DNA of 64,000 nucleotides from Anaerolineae bacterium (GCA_013178095.1 JABLXK010000012.1:39692-103691), one strand, 5' to 3'; numbered from the stretch's first letter, positions 19,839 to 28,824 are shown. Made by a program: numbers and translations. The notes: generated by a model from the letters alone, not told the origin.

Positions 19839-20924
19839 ATGTCGAGAAAATTTTCACTAGTGTTTTGCCTAATGGTTATCGCTGCTCTGTTTATTGTTGC
19901 TTGTCAGCCAGCAGCGGCGCCAGAAAAAGCAGCTGAGGAAGCGCCCGCGGAGGAGGCATCTCCAAAAGAGAAAGCCTTTTTTGGATTTGTGATGCATAAC
20001 TTCGAATCCGAATTTTCCGTTGAAATCAAGACAGGCGCAGAAGCCGCATGCGCGGAATACCCGGATAGCGTAACGTGCGAAGTAACCGGCCCTACCAAAA
20101 TGGATGCACCGACAGCAATCTCTATGTTTGAAAGCTTACTAGCCAAGAATCCTTCAGGTATGGCTTTGGTTCCTAACCCGCAGGATCCCTGGATTCCTAT
20201 CCTGAACCAATATGCCGAACAAGCAAAAATCATTATGGTTGCAAATGGTGATGCTCCCGGCACACCCCGCCAGGCTTACTTTGGAGCGGATGAATTGGCC
20301 TTTGGCCGCGCTGAAGCGCAGGCAGTCATCGATGCCGGTATTACAAAAGGTCTTGTGATCATCGGTTCTTGCTATCCTCCGGCTTTACCGTTGCAGCTCC
20401 GAGATCAGGGAGCGCGTAAGGTGTTCGCAGAGTATCCTGACATCGTAGTTGAAACCTATGATTCCACTGCAGAGCAGACTACCAATTATGCCTTCTGGGA
20501 GAATACGGTTACCGCCAATCCTGATATTGTTGCCGGTATTGGCTTGTGCACCTTTGAAGGCCCCACTTTTGCCGACTTAATGCCGAAATTGAATGAGCAA
20601 GGCATCGACTTTGTTACCGTCACAGCCGATCTCATCCCGGAGACTCTGGATGCGGTGCAAAATGGCTTTGTGGATGCGGCGATCGGCCAGCATCCTTTCT
20701 TGCAGGGTTATCTGCCCATGTACTTCATGATTGAACATGTCGTGAATGGAGCGGAATTACCCGCAGGCCAAGTGCTGCTGCCTGCAGAAATCGTCACGAA
20801 AGAGAATCTCAGTACAGTACAGGAAAGAGCGTCTGATCCTGCTGTAGCTTTGGAATGGTATAAAACCTTCCTCGCTGAAAATCTAGATTCTATTAAAGCG
20901 AATGTAGTTCCTTTCACTGATTAA
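19839..20924 (+). CDS. Sugar ABC transporter substrate-binding lipoprotein (RbsB type)
   Basis: 361 residues from the ATG at 19839, which has AAAGGAG upstream. An in-frame ATG 39 nt earlier gives no sensible signal. The signal peptide ends IVAC (Cys22), followed by an Ala/Pro/Glu-rich linker, then a type-1 periplasmic binding fold (peripla_BP_4): FFGFVMHNFESEF at the start, ANGDAPGTPRQAYFGADE at the hinge and IVAGIGLCTFEGP. It determines what the island imports. Ligand unknown: a sugar, polyol or nucleoside-like compound is likely from the family. Confidence 0.9.
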   Translation: MSRKFSLVFCLMVIAALFIVACQPAAAPEKAAEEAPAEEASPKEKAFFGFVMHNFESEFSVEIKTGAEAACAEYPDSVTCEVTGPTKMDAPTAISMFESLLAKNPSGMALVPNPQDPWIPILNQYAEQAKIIMVANGDAPGTPRQAYFGADELAFGRAEAQAVIDAGITKGLVIIGSCYPPALPLQLRDQGARKVFAEYPDIVVETYDSTAEQTTNYAFWENTVTANPDIVAGIGLCTFEGPTFADLMPKLNEQGIDFVTVTADLIPETLDAVQNGFVDAAIGQHPFLQGYLPMYFMIEHVVNGAELPAGQVLLPAEIVTKENLSTVQERASDPAVALEWYKTFLAENLDSIKANVVPFTD

Positions 20925-20940
20925 TTAAGTTTGGATCGCA

Positions 20941-20972
20941 GGTTTCAGAGCGGGAATTCCCGCTCTGAAACC
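20941..20972. repeat. Perfect 32-bp intercistronic palindrome
   Basis: GGTTTCAGAGCGGGAA followed by its exact reverse complement. It sits between the binding-protein and ATPase genes with no T-run, so it is more likely an mRNA-stabilising or differential-expression hairpin than a full terminator. Confidence 0.85.
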
Positions 20973-21007
20973 CGGCAATTTGATTGTACTAGATAAGCGG
21001 AGAATTC

Positions 21008-22549
21008 ATGCCTTCCAATGAGACCATCCTTGATCTGGAGAATATTGATAAACGCTTTGGCGGGGTTCATGCGCTGAACAACGTCAGTTTTTCAGTTTTG
21101 GAGGGGGAGGTTCATGCCATAGTTGGCGAAAATGGCGCTGGTAAATCCACGCTCATGAAGATCCTCGCAGGTAACTATAAGCCGGATACTGGCAGGATAC
21201 TTCTTAGTGGAAAAGAAGTGGAATTCAACAATCCTCACCAAGCTCATATGGCGGGTATTAGTATTATTTATCAGGAATTTTATTGTTTTCCCTCTTTAAG
21301 TGTAGTGGCGAATGTTTTTGCGGGAAAAGAAATTATCAAAAACATCTTCCTTGATGAAAAAGAAATGCGAAAGAGAGTTTGTGATGTTTTGAATCGCATG
21401 GGTGTGAAGATCGACCCGGACGCAACAGCCAGAGATTTATCGGTTGCTGACCAGCAGATTATTGAAATCGCCAAAGCATTGGTGTATGAAAGCAAAATCG
21501 TCATCATGGACGAACCTAATTCTGCTTTAACGGATAAAGAAACAAAGGCATTATTTGAAATTATTAATCGGATGAAAAAACAGGGGATCACAATACTCTA
21601 CATCTCCCACCGTTTGGAGGAAGTTTTTCAAATTTGCGATCGCATTACTGTCCTAAGGGATGGCCACTTTATGGGTACCTGGGAGAAAACAAAGACGAAT
21701 ATCCCATTTATTATTTCCCAAATGATCGGTAGAAAATTGGACGAAGCGTTCCCAAAGCGTTCAACCATTCATTGGGAAGCAACACCCATCCTAAAAGTTA
21801 AAAACCTTTCGCTTGAGAATTCGCTTGATAATGTAAATTTCGAAATTCGAGCGGGTGAAGTGTTGGGATTTGCCGGTTTAGAGGGGAGTGGCATTCGCGA
21901 GCTGTTTCATATTTTGTTTGGCTTGCAGAAATTTACAAGCGGTGAAATCCTATATCAAGGAAATAAACAGGATTATTCATTTTCTGACCAGGCAATAAAA
22001 GCAGGCTGGGGATTGATACCGGCGAATCGTCGTGATCATGGATTGATCATGCGTTGGACAGTAAAGGAAAACATTACGTTGGTTATCCTTAAAAGGCTTC
22101 TAAACGCGATGAAGTTGATCCGGCGGTCTGCGGTTGATAGTGTGGCGGCGGATTACATAACTAAATTGCGCATTTCGGCTGGTTCATCTGACAAGATTGC
22201 TTTGGATTTAAGCGGTGGGAATCAACAAAAAGTTGTAATTTCTAAATGGCTGGCAACTAATCCCAGGATACTGTTGCTGGATGATCCAACGCGGGGAATT
22301 GACGTAGGTGCGAAATCTGAAATTTACAACCTGATCCAAGATCTTTCAAAACAAGGATTGGCAATATTATTCAATTCTTCTGAAATAGATGAGGTGATTG
22401 GACTTTCCCATCGAATTCTGGTTGTAAGGCAGGGGAAAATTATTAAAGAATTCAATCATCAAGAGGCGGAAAAAAGTGAGGTGTTGAGGTTCGTTTCGGG
22501 TAATTTTGATTATATTGAGGATCGAAAGTTCGAAAAGCAGAATTGTTGA
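21008..22549 (+). CDS. Sugar ABC transporter ATP-binding protein (RbsA/MglA type)
   Basis: 513 residues with two nucleotide-binding domains in tandem. The first has Walker A GENGAGKST, signature DLSVADQQ and Walker B IVIMDEPNSALT. The second has the usual Lys-less P-loop (GLEGSGIREL), signature LSGGNQQK and Walker B ILLLDDPTRGID. This is the standard architecture of monosaccharide importers with a single double-domain ATPase. It completes the importer with the two upstream genes. Start ATG 21008 follows GCGGAG. Confidence 0.94.
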   Translation: MPSNETILDLENIDKRFGGVHALNNVSFSVLEGEVHAIVGENGAGKSTLMKILAGNYKPDTGRILLSGKEVEFNNPHQAHMAGISIIYQEFYCFPSLSVVANVFAGKEIIKNIFLDEKEMRKRVCDVLNRMGVKIDPDATARDLSVADQQIIEIAKALVYESKIVIMDEPNSALTDKETKALFEIINRMKKQGITILYISHRLEEVFQICDRITVLRDGHFMGTWEKTKTNIPFIISQMIGRKLDEAFPKRSTIHWEATPILKVKNLSLENSLDNVNFEIRAGEVLGFAGLEGSGIRELFHILFGLQKFTSGEILYQGNKQDYSFSDQAIKAGWGLIPANRRDHGLIMRWTVKENITLVILKRLLNAMKLIRRSAVDSVAADYITKLRISAGSSDKIALDLSGGNQQKVVISKWLATNPRILLLDDPTRGIDVGAKSEIYNLIQDLSKQGLAILFNSSEIDEVIGLSHRILVVRQGKIIKEFNHQEAEKSEVLRFVSGNFDYIEDRKFEKQNC

Positions 22550-22563
22550 AGAAGGAGTGCTTA

Positions 22564-23364
22564 ATGGATAAAAAATTGAAGGTTAATACCCGGTATTTTC
22601 AATTATTCCCCTCGGAAAAATATAATGGTTATGCTTATGAAGAATTTGAAGCCAATCTGTCAGAATCTGCATTTTTAGTAGTTGATGTATATGGCTTGGG
22701 ACATCATCCGGATGACCCGCTCCCAACGTGGAAAGTGGAAAGCCATGATCAACGCGATCGCCCGGCGCTGGCATGGAAGGGCAGCGCGGAACATGAAGCA
22801 TACATTGTAAGAGATTCATTGCTGCCGGCACTTAATGCAGCCCGCGATTTGGGTATGACCGTGATTTACTTAAACAATAGCGCGCCAAAAATTGGTTTAG
22901 CCGAATCAGAATTTGGGAAACTGCTGCGTCGGCAATTGAATACTGATATGGAACGGATGTTTGCGGAAGATATCGTTGATCCCAAAGAATATCACTATGG
23001 TGATTCCGACCATGTCAAAATATCGAAATTGCTGGAGCCGCGTGAGGGTGAATATTTTGTACGCAAACATGTCTACAGTGGTTTTGTAGGCACCCGATTG
23101 GATCTGCTGTTGCGTTATTTAAAAATCCATAATTTATTCGTGGTTGGTTTTTCAGCTGACGCTTGCCTTTTTACTACGATTGTGGATGCATTATGGCATG
23201 ACTACAAATGTATTCTCCTAAGGGATTGCACGCTTGCGAATGATTTTGAGGAAGAACAGGCGGAACTGCTGGGTACAAAGCGAATGATAAAGTTGATGGA
23301 AGCATTGTATTGTGTGTCAATCACTTCCAGTGAATTCATCGAGGCAGCTAAAAAAGTTGGATGA
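22564..23364 (+). CDS. Isochorismatase-fold cysteine hydrolase
   Basis: 266 residues from the ATG at 22564, preceded by AAGGAG. An in-frame ATG 21 nt upstream overlaps the previous stop and has no RBS. The cysteine-hydrolase triad can be assigned as Asp41 (FLVVDVYG), Lys168 (VRKHVYSGF) and Cys201 (SADACLF). Members cleave amide, carbamoyl or ureido bonds (N-carbamoylsarcosine, ureidoacrylate, nicotinamide) or isochorismate. The N-terminal 35 residues are an extension over the minimal fold. In this island it may remove a nitrogenous group from an imported or intermediate compound. This is inference. Confidence 0.8.
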   Translation: MDKKLKVNTRYFQLFPSEKYNGYAYEEFEANLSESAFLVVDVYGLGHHPDDPLPTWKVESHDQRDRPALAWKGSAEHEAYIVRDSLLPALNAARDLGMTVIYLNNSAPKIGLAESEFGKLLRRQLNTDMERMFAEDIVDPKEYHYGDSDHVKISKLLEPREGEYFVRKHVYSGFVGTRLDLLLRYLKIHNLFVVGFSADACLFTTIVDALWHDYKCILLRDCTLANDFEEEQAELLGTKRMIKLMEALYCVSITSSEFIEAAKKVG

Positions 23365-23398
23365 AACAACACTATTTTCTCCAGAAGTAATATTTTGA

Positions 23399-24292
23399 AT
23401 GGTGACGGAAAGAGTAAATTTTTCCAGTGAAGGAATCGCGATTTCCGGGTTATTTTTTCTTCCTGAAGAAAGACCTGCGGAGAAATTGCCCTGTGTGATA
23501 CTGGTGCATGGATTTTCGAATTCAAAAGATGAATTTGGCGGTTTTCCAAACCTTGCTGCGAAGTTGAATGAAAAACGAATTAGCGCTTTGAGTTTTGATT
23601 TTCGCGGTTGTGGAGAATCGGGCTCAAAGCCTGGATGGATGTTGTGCTCAAGGGAATGGCCAATTGACCTGAGAAATGCGATCACGTACACGGTTGCCAG
23701 ACCTGAAATTGATCCGGAACGGATCGCATTGCTCGGATTGAGTATGGGTGGAAGCACGGTTACTTATGTAGGCGCATTTGAGGATCGGGTAAAAACCATC
23801 GTCTCATTGGCAGCCGTGGCGGATGGCAAAAAATGGCTGCAACAGATCTGGATAGAACAAAAGGGTTTGCTTGCCTGGAAACAATTTCTGACCGAGATTG
23901 AAATCGCACAAAAAATTAAAAATGAACCCAATGAAATGCTAACTTGCCATCTGGCAGATATGCTGGCAAGGGATGAGGACGATCGTTCAACAATGGAGGA
24001 ATGGCACAGGGTCTTTCCTTACTACATCCTTAAAGTACCTCTGGCTTCCGTTGAGAGTGTGTTGAATTTTCGCCCTATAAATGTTGTAAACCAAAGTAAA
24101 TGCCCGATTTTGTTCATCCATGGAAGAGAGGACACTCTCGTGCCCTGCCAGCATAGCCGCTTGCTTTTTGAAAAAGCACAACCACCCAAGGAATATTTTG
24201 AAGTTCCTGATGCGGGCCATGATCTGTTGATTGGTAATTGTAAAGAGGAAGTGCAAAAAATGATCCTGGATTGGTTCCAAAAATGGTTATAG
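23399..24292 (+). CDS. Alpha/beta hydrolase
   Basis: 297 residues. The family elements are an oxyanion region VILVHGFSNSKDEFGG, nucleophile Ser in GLSMGGS, acid Asp in FIHGREDTLVP and His in DAGHDLL. No signal peptide, so it acts in the cytoplasm. It resembles the serine aminopeptidase/feruloyl-esterase-like S9 group. It could open a lactone or ester in the catabolic route. The substrate is unknown. The start ATG at 23399 has only a weak upstream AGAAG, and no better start is seen. Confidence 0.8.
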   Translation: MVTERVNFSSEGIAISGLFFLPEERPAEKLPCVILVHGFSNSKDEFGGFPNLAAKLNEKRISALSFDFRGCGESGSKPGWMLCSREWPIDLRNAITYTVARPEIDPERIALLGLSMGGSTVTYVGAFEDRVKTIVSLAAVADGKKWLQQIWIEQKGLLAWKQFLTEIEIAQKIKNEPNEMLTCHLADMLARDEDDRSTMEEWHRVFPYYILKVPLASVESVLNFRPINVVNQSKCPILFIHGREDTLVPCQHSRLLFEKAQPPKEYFEVPDAGHDLLIGNCKEEVQKMILDWFQKWL

Positions 24293-24320
24293 AAATCTGA
24301 GCTTAAAAAAAGGGACTCAA

Positions 24321-24340
24321 CCTTTCATTGATATGAAAGG
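24321..24340 (+). repeat. Short intercistronic hairpin
   Basis: CCTTTCAT-tgat-ATGAAAGG, followed by A-rich rather than T-rich sequence. Probably an mRNA structure between the hydrolase and cupin genes rather than a terminator. Confidence 0.6.
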
Positions 24341-24369
24341 GTAAAAAAAATGATTCTGGAGGAAGATTG

Positions 24370-24774
24370 GTGAAAAAGAGAAATGCATTGGTTGTAATTG
24401 ATGCAAATCAAGTGCAGCCCTTTTGGTCGGCACCGCCTAATCGTAGAGAGTTGCGGGTTCTTCTTTCTCCGAAGATTCACGACACCTCGCCTGATTTGGC
24501 GGTTGGATTAGTCACAATTCCACCGGGAGAGTCGGGAAATTCACACTTTCATGCAGCCGAGCAGGAAACCTGGTACGTGCTCTCTGGTTTTGGAAAACTG
24601 GTGATTGGAGATGAGAGGGTGGATTTGAAACCGGACATGGTGGTGGTGGCGCCTGTCGGTGTAACGCATCAGATCATTAATGACGGAAAGGAAATTCTTA
24701 AAGCACTTTTCATCTTTTCGCCGGCAGGCCCTGAGGAAGAATTCATCGTTGAATGCGATTATGTAAAAAGGTAG
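24370..24774 (+). CDS. Cupin-domain protein
   Basis: 134 residues from a GTG at 24370, placed 8 nt after GGAGG. A TTG at 24367 is also possible. A single cupin barrel has the metal motif spread over HFHAAEQETWYVLSGFG (two His and a Glu) and a final His in GVTHQIIND. Such small cupins act as isomerases, lyases, dioxygenases or sugar-acid binding proteins. Which one cannot be told here. It is within the operon, 12 nt before the E2 gene. Confidence 0.8.
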   Translation: MKKRNALVVIDANQVQPFWSAPPNRRELRVLLSPKIHDTSPDLAVGLVTIPPGESGNSHFHAAEQETWYVLSGFGKLVIGDERVDLKPDMVVVAPVGVTHQIINDGKEILKALFIFSPAGPEEEFIVECDYVKR

Positions 24775-24786
24775 GAAGAGGTATTA

Positions 24787-25953
24787 ATGCCACATTATTT
24801 CGCAATGCCTAAATTGGGTATGGACATGACGGAAGGCCGCATCGCAGCCTGGCTGGCGGACGAGGGCAGTTGGATAAAAGCAGGTCAGCCGCTTTTGGAA
24901 ATAGAGACGGACAAAGCCACTAATGAACTTGAGGCGCCGGTTAATGGCAGGTTGGCCAGGATCATTCATGCTGCCGGCGATCAGGTGGCTTGCGGCACGA
25001 TCATCGCTGTTTTTCTGGATGAAAATGAAGCCATGCCGGCAGTCATTCCTCAATCGCTGACAGAATATGAAACTGATACTTCAGAATCCGTCAATGAGAA
25101 TGGTTCCGAAATGGGAAAGCGGAACCTCGCCCCTGCTCCAGGGCAGCGGATTTCGATTGCGCCATCGGCCCGAAAACTGGCTGACGAATTGGGCGTCGAT
25201 TTGACCGAGGTGGAATTCACCGGCGACCATATCAACCGCGCTGACGTCCAACGCGCTTTCGATCGTAAAAAAACACAGCCCGTCTCACCGGATTTGGAGA
25301 AAATCGTGAAGCCTTTGCTTGGCATCCGCAAGGTAACAGCCGAACGCATGTTGGCGTCGGCGAATGCTACCGCGCGTGTGGCATTGAACATTTCCGTTGA
25401 CGCGGGGGCCCTGATGGACAGGCGTAAGGCGTCTGACCCAAAAGTCAGTTACAACGTTCTGATAGCCAAAGCGGTCTGCGTTGCCTTACGAAAATATCCG
25501 TACATGAACGCGCGTCTCTCGGGTGATGAAATTTGGGAATTTAAAACGGTCAATATTGGCATTGCGGTGCAAACCGAGCAAGGTTTGTATGTACCGGTAT
25601 TGCGTGACGTGGATCGCAAGCAAATTGGCAATTTGCAGTCAGAGTATCTTTCACTGGTTGAGCGCGTCAAATCGGGAAAATCGACTTCGTCGGATTTGAC
25701 CGGCGGGACTTTTACGATTTCTAATCTGGGTGAAGAACATATTGAATCATTCGTACCGGTGATCAATCTGCCGGAATGTGCCATTTTGGGCGTAGGCGCC
25801 ATCCTGCCCAGGCCGGTGGTTGAGAACGCAAATGTGGTGATCAGGAATATGATGAAACTTACACTAGTCTTCGATCACCGTCTGGTTGATGGAAAACCGG
25901 CTGGCAAATTTTTATATGAGATTAAAGAAATTCTTGAGAAAAATGATTATTAG
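24787..25953 (+). CDS. 2-oxoacid dehydrogenase E2 (dihydrolipoamide acyltransferase)
   Basis: 388 residues in the standard order: lipoyl domain (1-75) with lipoyl-Lys43 in ETDKATNELEAP, a linker, a peripheral subunit-binding domain (about 118-153, IAPSARKLADELG), a second linker and a catalytic domain ending DHRLVDGKPAGKF, whose His and Asp are catalytic. It transfers the acyl group made by E1 to CoA. E1alpha and E1beta are encoded after one intervening dehydrogenase gene. No E3 is present in the cluster, so a shared lipoamide dehydrogenase must be encoded elsewhere. Substrate could be pyruvate, acetoin or a branched 2-oxoacid. Confidence 0.92.
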   Translation: MPHYFAMPKLGMDMTEGRIAAWLADEGSWIKAGQPLLEIETDKATNELEAPVNGRLARIIHAAGDQVACGTIIAVFLDENEAMPAVIPQSLTEYETDTSESVNENGSEMGKRNLAPAPGQRISIAPSARKLADELGVDLTEVEFTGDHINRADVQRAFDRKKTQPVSPDLEKIVKPLLGIRKVTAERMLASANATARVALNISVDAGALMDRRKASDPKVSYNVLIAKAVCVALRKYPYMNARLSGDEIWEFKTVNIGIAVQTEQGLYVPVLRDVDRKQIGNLQSEYLSLVERVKSGKSTSSDLTGGTFTISNLGEEHIESFVPVINLPECAILGVGAILPRPVVENANVVIRNMMKLTLVFDHRLVDGKPAGKFLYEIKEILEKNDY

Positions 25954-25965
25954 AACAGGAGAAGA

Positions 25966-26862
25966 ATGAAAGCAAAAATCGGCTTTATCGGTTTGGGAAT
26001 TATGGGGCGCCACATGGCGGGCCACCTGTTGGATGCGGGGTACGAACTACGTGTTTATGATGTTTCCCAGCCTGCTTTGGCTGCCCTGGTTGAGAAAGGC
26101 GCAGTTGCGCAAGCTAGTTGTAAAGAAGTGGCCGCTGTCAGCGATATCGTGATCAGTATGGTGCCGGATTCACCGGATGTCGAAAAGGTTGCGTTAGGGG
26201 CAGATGGGATCATTTCAGCCGCCCATCCGGGCTTGATCTATATCGACATGAGCACCATCGCTCCGGGTATGGCGGTAAAGGTATCCGAAGAATTGGGAAA
26301 ACTGGGAATCCGCTGTCTGGATGCGCCGGTCAGCGGAGGGGAAACGGGTGCGGTCAACGCGGCTCTCTCCATCATGGTTGGCGGGCCGGAGGATCTATTC
26401 CGGGAAATGCTTCCCATCTTTGAGGTAATGGGGAAAACTATCATGTATTGCGGCGGCAGCGGTGCTGGCCAGATCGTCAAAGCCTGTAATCAGATCCAGG
26501 TTGCGCTCAATTTTATTGGCATGTCTGAGGCGCTGGTTTTGGGCGCTAAGGCGGGTGTTGATCCTGCCGTTATTATAAAAGTGCTGTCCGGCGGTTATGC
26601 ACAAACCCGTGTGATGGATGTGCGTGGGCCGAAAGTGATAAAAGGTGAATTTGAGCCCGGCTTCAAGAGCAAGTTTCACTATAAAGACCTAAATATCATC
26701 ATGGAAACTGCCAGGCGGTTGAATGTACCTCTACCGGCTACGGCAGTGGCGCACGAATTATTCACCGCCATGATCGCTTCCGGGCGGGGGGATCTGGATC
26801 ACTCGGCAGTGATCAATATCATTGAGGATTTGGCAAAAGTGGAAGCCAGAACGAAAGGGTAG
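25966..26862 (+). CDS. Beta-hydroxyacid dehydrogenase (GarR / 3-hydroxyisobutyrate dehydrogenase-like)
   Basis: 298 residues. The N-terminal Rossmann fold shows GFIGLGIMGRHMA. The substrate-binding motif is DAPVSGGETGA, and the catalytic Lys lies in GAGQIVKACNQ. It oxidises or reduces a 3-hydroxy acid with NAD(P). The phrase DAPVSGG plus strong overall likeness to tartronate-semialdehyde reductase suggests a C3 sugar acid substrate, but 3-hydroxyisobutyrate cannot be excluded. It is unusual that this gene splits E2 from E1 inside the operon, which links it to the same pathway. Confidence 0.88.
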   Translation: MKAKIGFIGLGIMGRHMAGHLLDAGYELRVYDVSQPALAALVEKGAVAQASCKEVAAVSDIVISMVPDSPDVEKVALGADGIISAAHPGLIYIDMSTIAPGMAVKVSEELGKLGIRCLDAPVSGGETGAVNAALSIMVGGPEDLFREMLPIFEVMGKTIMYCGGSGAGQIVKACNQIQVALNFIGMSEALVLGAKAGVDPAVIIKVLSGGYAQTRVMDVRGPKVIKGEFEPGFKSKFHYKDLNIIMETARRLNVPLPATAVAHELFTAMIASGRGDLDHSAVINIIEDLAKVEARTKG

Positions 26863-26869
26863 CGGATAG

Positions 26870-27841
26870 ATGAACAGACAAATGGATGCCGAATTATTGA
26901 TCGATCATTTCCAAACCATGCTGCGAATTCGTTTCCATGAGGAAGCAATCAAGAAATTGTTCGCGCAGGGAAAAATTGGCGGATCGACTCACCTGTGTAT
27001 TGGTCAGGAGGCTATTGCGGTGGGAGTGATTGGACTTCTTAAAAAAGAAGATTACATTGTCAGCACCCATCGCGGGCATGGTCACATGCTGGCCAAGGGC
27101 GGTCAGCTCAAACCGATGCTGGCGGAAATCCTCGGTAAAAATGACGGGTATTGCAAGGGAAAAGGCGGCAGCATGCATATCGCCAGCATCGAATTGGGGA
27201 ATTTGGGTGCCAACGGAATTGTCAGCGGCGGTTTACCGATTGCGGTTGGTTCTGCTCTTTCCGCCCGCATGCGCAAAACAGATCAGATCACGGTGGTCTT
27301 CTTTGGAGATGGTGCGTCAAACGAGGGCAATACGCACGAATCCATGAACCTTGCTTCCCTTTGGAAACTTCCCGTGCTGTTCTTGTTTGAAAATAACCAT
27401 TATGCTGTTTCAACCGAGATCAGTCGTTCGATGGCGGGATCGATGGCGAAGCGGGCTGCAGGGTACGACATACCGTTTACTGAAGTGGATGGCAACGATG
27501 TCGAAGCGGTGCATTTCGCTGCTGAAGAAGTGATTGACCATGTCCGTTCCGGAAATGGGCCATTTGTGATGCAGTGCAACACATACCGCATGGAAGGCCA
27601 TTATTTTGGCGATGCGATGGTTTACCGAACCTCAGCCGAGGTGGAAGAATGGCGCAAGAAAGATCCCATCCTGCATGTGGAGCAGTTATTCCGCGAGCGC
27701 TCGATCCTGACTGCGGACGAAATAGCAAGTCTGCGCGCTGGGATTCAAGCGGAAGTGGATGACGCAGTTGCTTTCGCGGAAAACAGTTCGCAGCCCGCCT
27801 TGGATTCTATTTTCAGTGATGTTTACTCGGAGTGGCAATGA
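26870..27841 (+). CDS. 2-oxoacid/acetoin dehydrogenase E1 alpha subunit
   Basis: 323 residues with the thiamine diphosphate motif GDGASNEGNTHESMNLASLW...ENN. The E1alpha landmarks GGSTHLCIGQEA, RGHGHMLAKG and GKGGSMH are present. Decarboxylates a 2-oxo acid (or cleaves acetoin) and passes the acyl group to E2. The E1beta gene overlaps its stop (ATGA), so subunits are made in coupled fashion. The size and sequence suit the PdhA/AcoA group. Confidence 0.92.
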   Translation: MNRQMDAELLIDHFQTMLRIRFHEEAIKKLFAQGKIGGSTHLCIGQEAIAVGVIGLLKKEDYIVSTHRGHGHMLAKGGQLKPMLAEILGKNDGYCKGKGGSMHIASIELGNLGANGIVSGGLPIAVGSALSARMRKTDQITVVFFGDGASNEGNTHESMNLASLWKLPVLFLFENNHYAVSTEISRSMAGSMAKRAAGYDIPFTEVDGNDVEAVHFAAEEVIDHVRSGNGPFVMQCNTYRMEGHYFGDAMVYRTSAEVEEWRKKDPILHVEQLFRERSILTADEIASLRAGIQAEVDDAVAFAENSSQPALDSIFSDVYSEWQ

Positions 27842-28824
27842 ACAATACCAGGATGATCTCCTATAGGGAAGCGGTTGCGGAAGCGATCGCGGAAGAGATG
27901 GCGCGCGATCCGCGTGTATTTTTGATGGGTGAGGATGTCGGTGTACACGGTGGCGCGTTTGCCGCGTCTAAAGGACTGTACGACAAGTTTGGCCCCGAGC
28001 GGGTCAGAGATACGCCCATCAGCGAGTCGGCGATAGTAGGCGCGGGTGTGGGGGCTGCTTTGACCGGTATGCGGCCGATTGTGGAAATTATGTACATGGA
28101 TTTCATGGCGATGGCCATGGATTCGATTGTCAACCAGGCTGCCAAAGTCAAATATATGTTCGGCGGACGCGCCCAGGTACCCCTGACGATTCGCACGGCT
28201 TTCGGCGCCGGCAGAGGAAATGCCGCCCAGCATTCCCAGAGTCTGGAATCCTGGTTGATTCTCATCCCGGGATTGATTGTGGTCATGCCATCAACGCCTT
28301 ATGACGCCAAGGGGTTGCTGAAATCCGCTGTCCGCAATAATAATCCGGTGATTGTGATTGAAAATAAATCTTTGTATGGTTCAACCGGCGAAGTTCCGGA
28401 AGATGAATATGTCGTGCCGATTGGCAAGGCTGCTGTGCGCCGTGAAGGGCGTGATGTTACCATGATCGCGACCAGCAGAATGTGCAATTTAGCCGCGTCC
28501 GCAATAGAAAAACTTTCCGCTGAAGGCATCGATGTGGAATTGATCGACCCTCGTACGTTAAAACCGCTCGATATGGAGACAATCGCCCAATCGATTGCCA
28601 AGACCCATCGGGTGGTGGTTGTCAATGAGGGCCATAACACCGGTGGATTTAGTAATGAAATCTCTTCCAAGATTATGGATCATTGCTTTTTTGACCTGGA
28701 TGCCCCCGTGATCCGGGTGGCTTCCGAGGATGTGCCGATTCCCTATAATAGCGTTCTGGAAGCGGAAGTAATTCCGGCTGAAAAGGATATCCTTGCGGCA
28801 GTCAAAAAAGTGATGGCCTTCTGA
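27838..28824 (+). CDS. 2-oxoacid/acetoin dehydrogenase E1 beta subunit
   Basis: 328 residues from the ATG overlapping the previous stop codon. A GTG 6 nt upstream is an alternative. Conserved pieces are REAVAEAIAEEMARDPRVFLMGEDVG at the N-terminus, DTPISESAIVGAGVGAA, the RTAFGAG segment and a C-terminal domain ending VIPAEKDILAAVKKV. It completes the E1 heterotetramer with the upstream gene. It is the last gene of the island and is followed by a terminator. Confidence 0.92.
   Translation: MNNTRMISYREAVAEAIAEEMARDPRVFLMGEDVGVHGGAFAASKGLYDKFGPERVRDTPISESAIVGAGVGAALTGMRPIVEIMYMDFMAMAMDSIVNQAAKVKYMFGGRAQVPLTIRTAFGAGRGNAAQHSQSLESWLILIPGLIVVMPSTPYDAKGLLKSAVRNNNPVIVIENKSLYGSTGEVPEDEYVVPIGKAAVRREGRDVTMIATSRMCNLAASAIEKLSAEGIDVELIDPRTLKPLDMETIAQSIAKTHRVVVVNEGHNTGGFSNEISSKIMDHCFFDLDAPVIRVASEDVPIPYNSVLEAEVIPAEKDILAAVKKVMAF

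Noticed and set aside
15001..28824. Sulfoquinovose degradation by split transketolase or transaldolase
   Set aside because: The gene types overlap with such pathways, but no sulfoquinovosidase, isomerase, sulfolactaldehyde enzyme or sulfonate exporter is seen, so the assignment is not supported.
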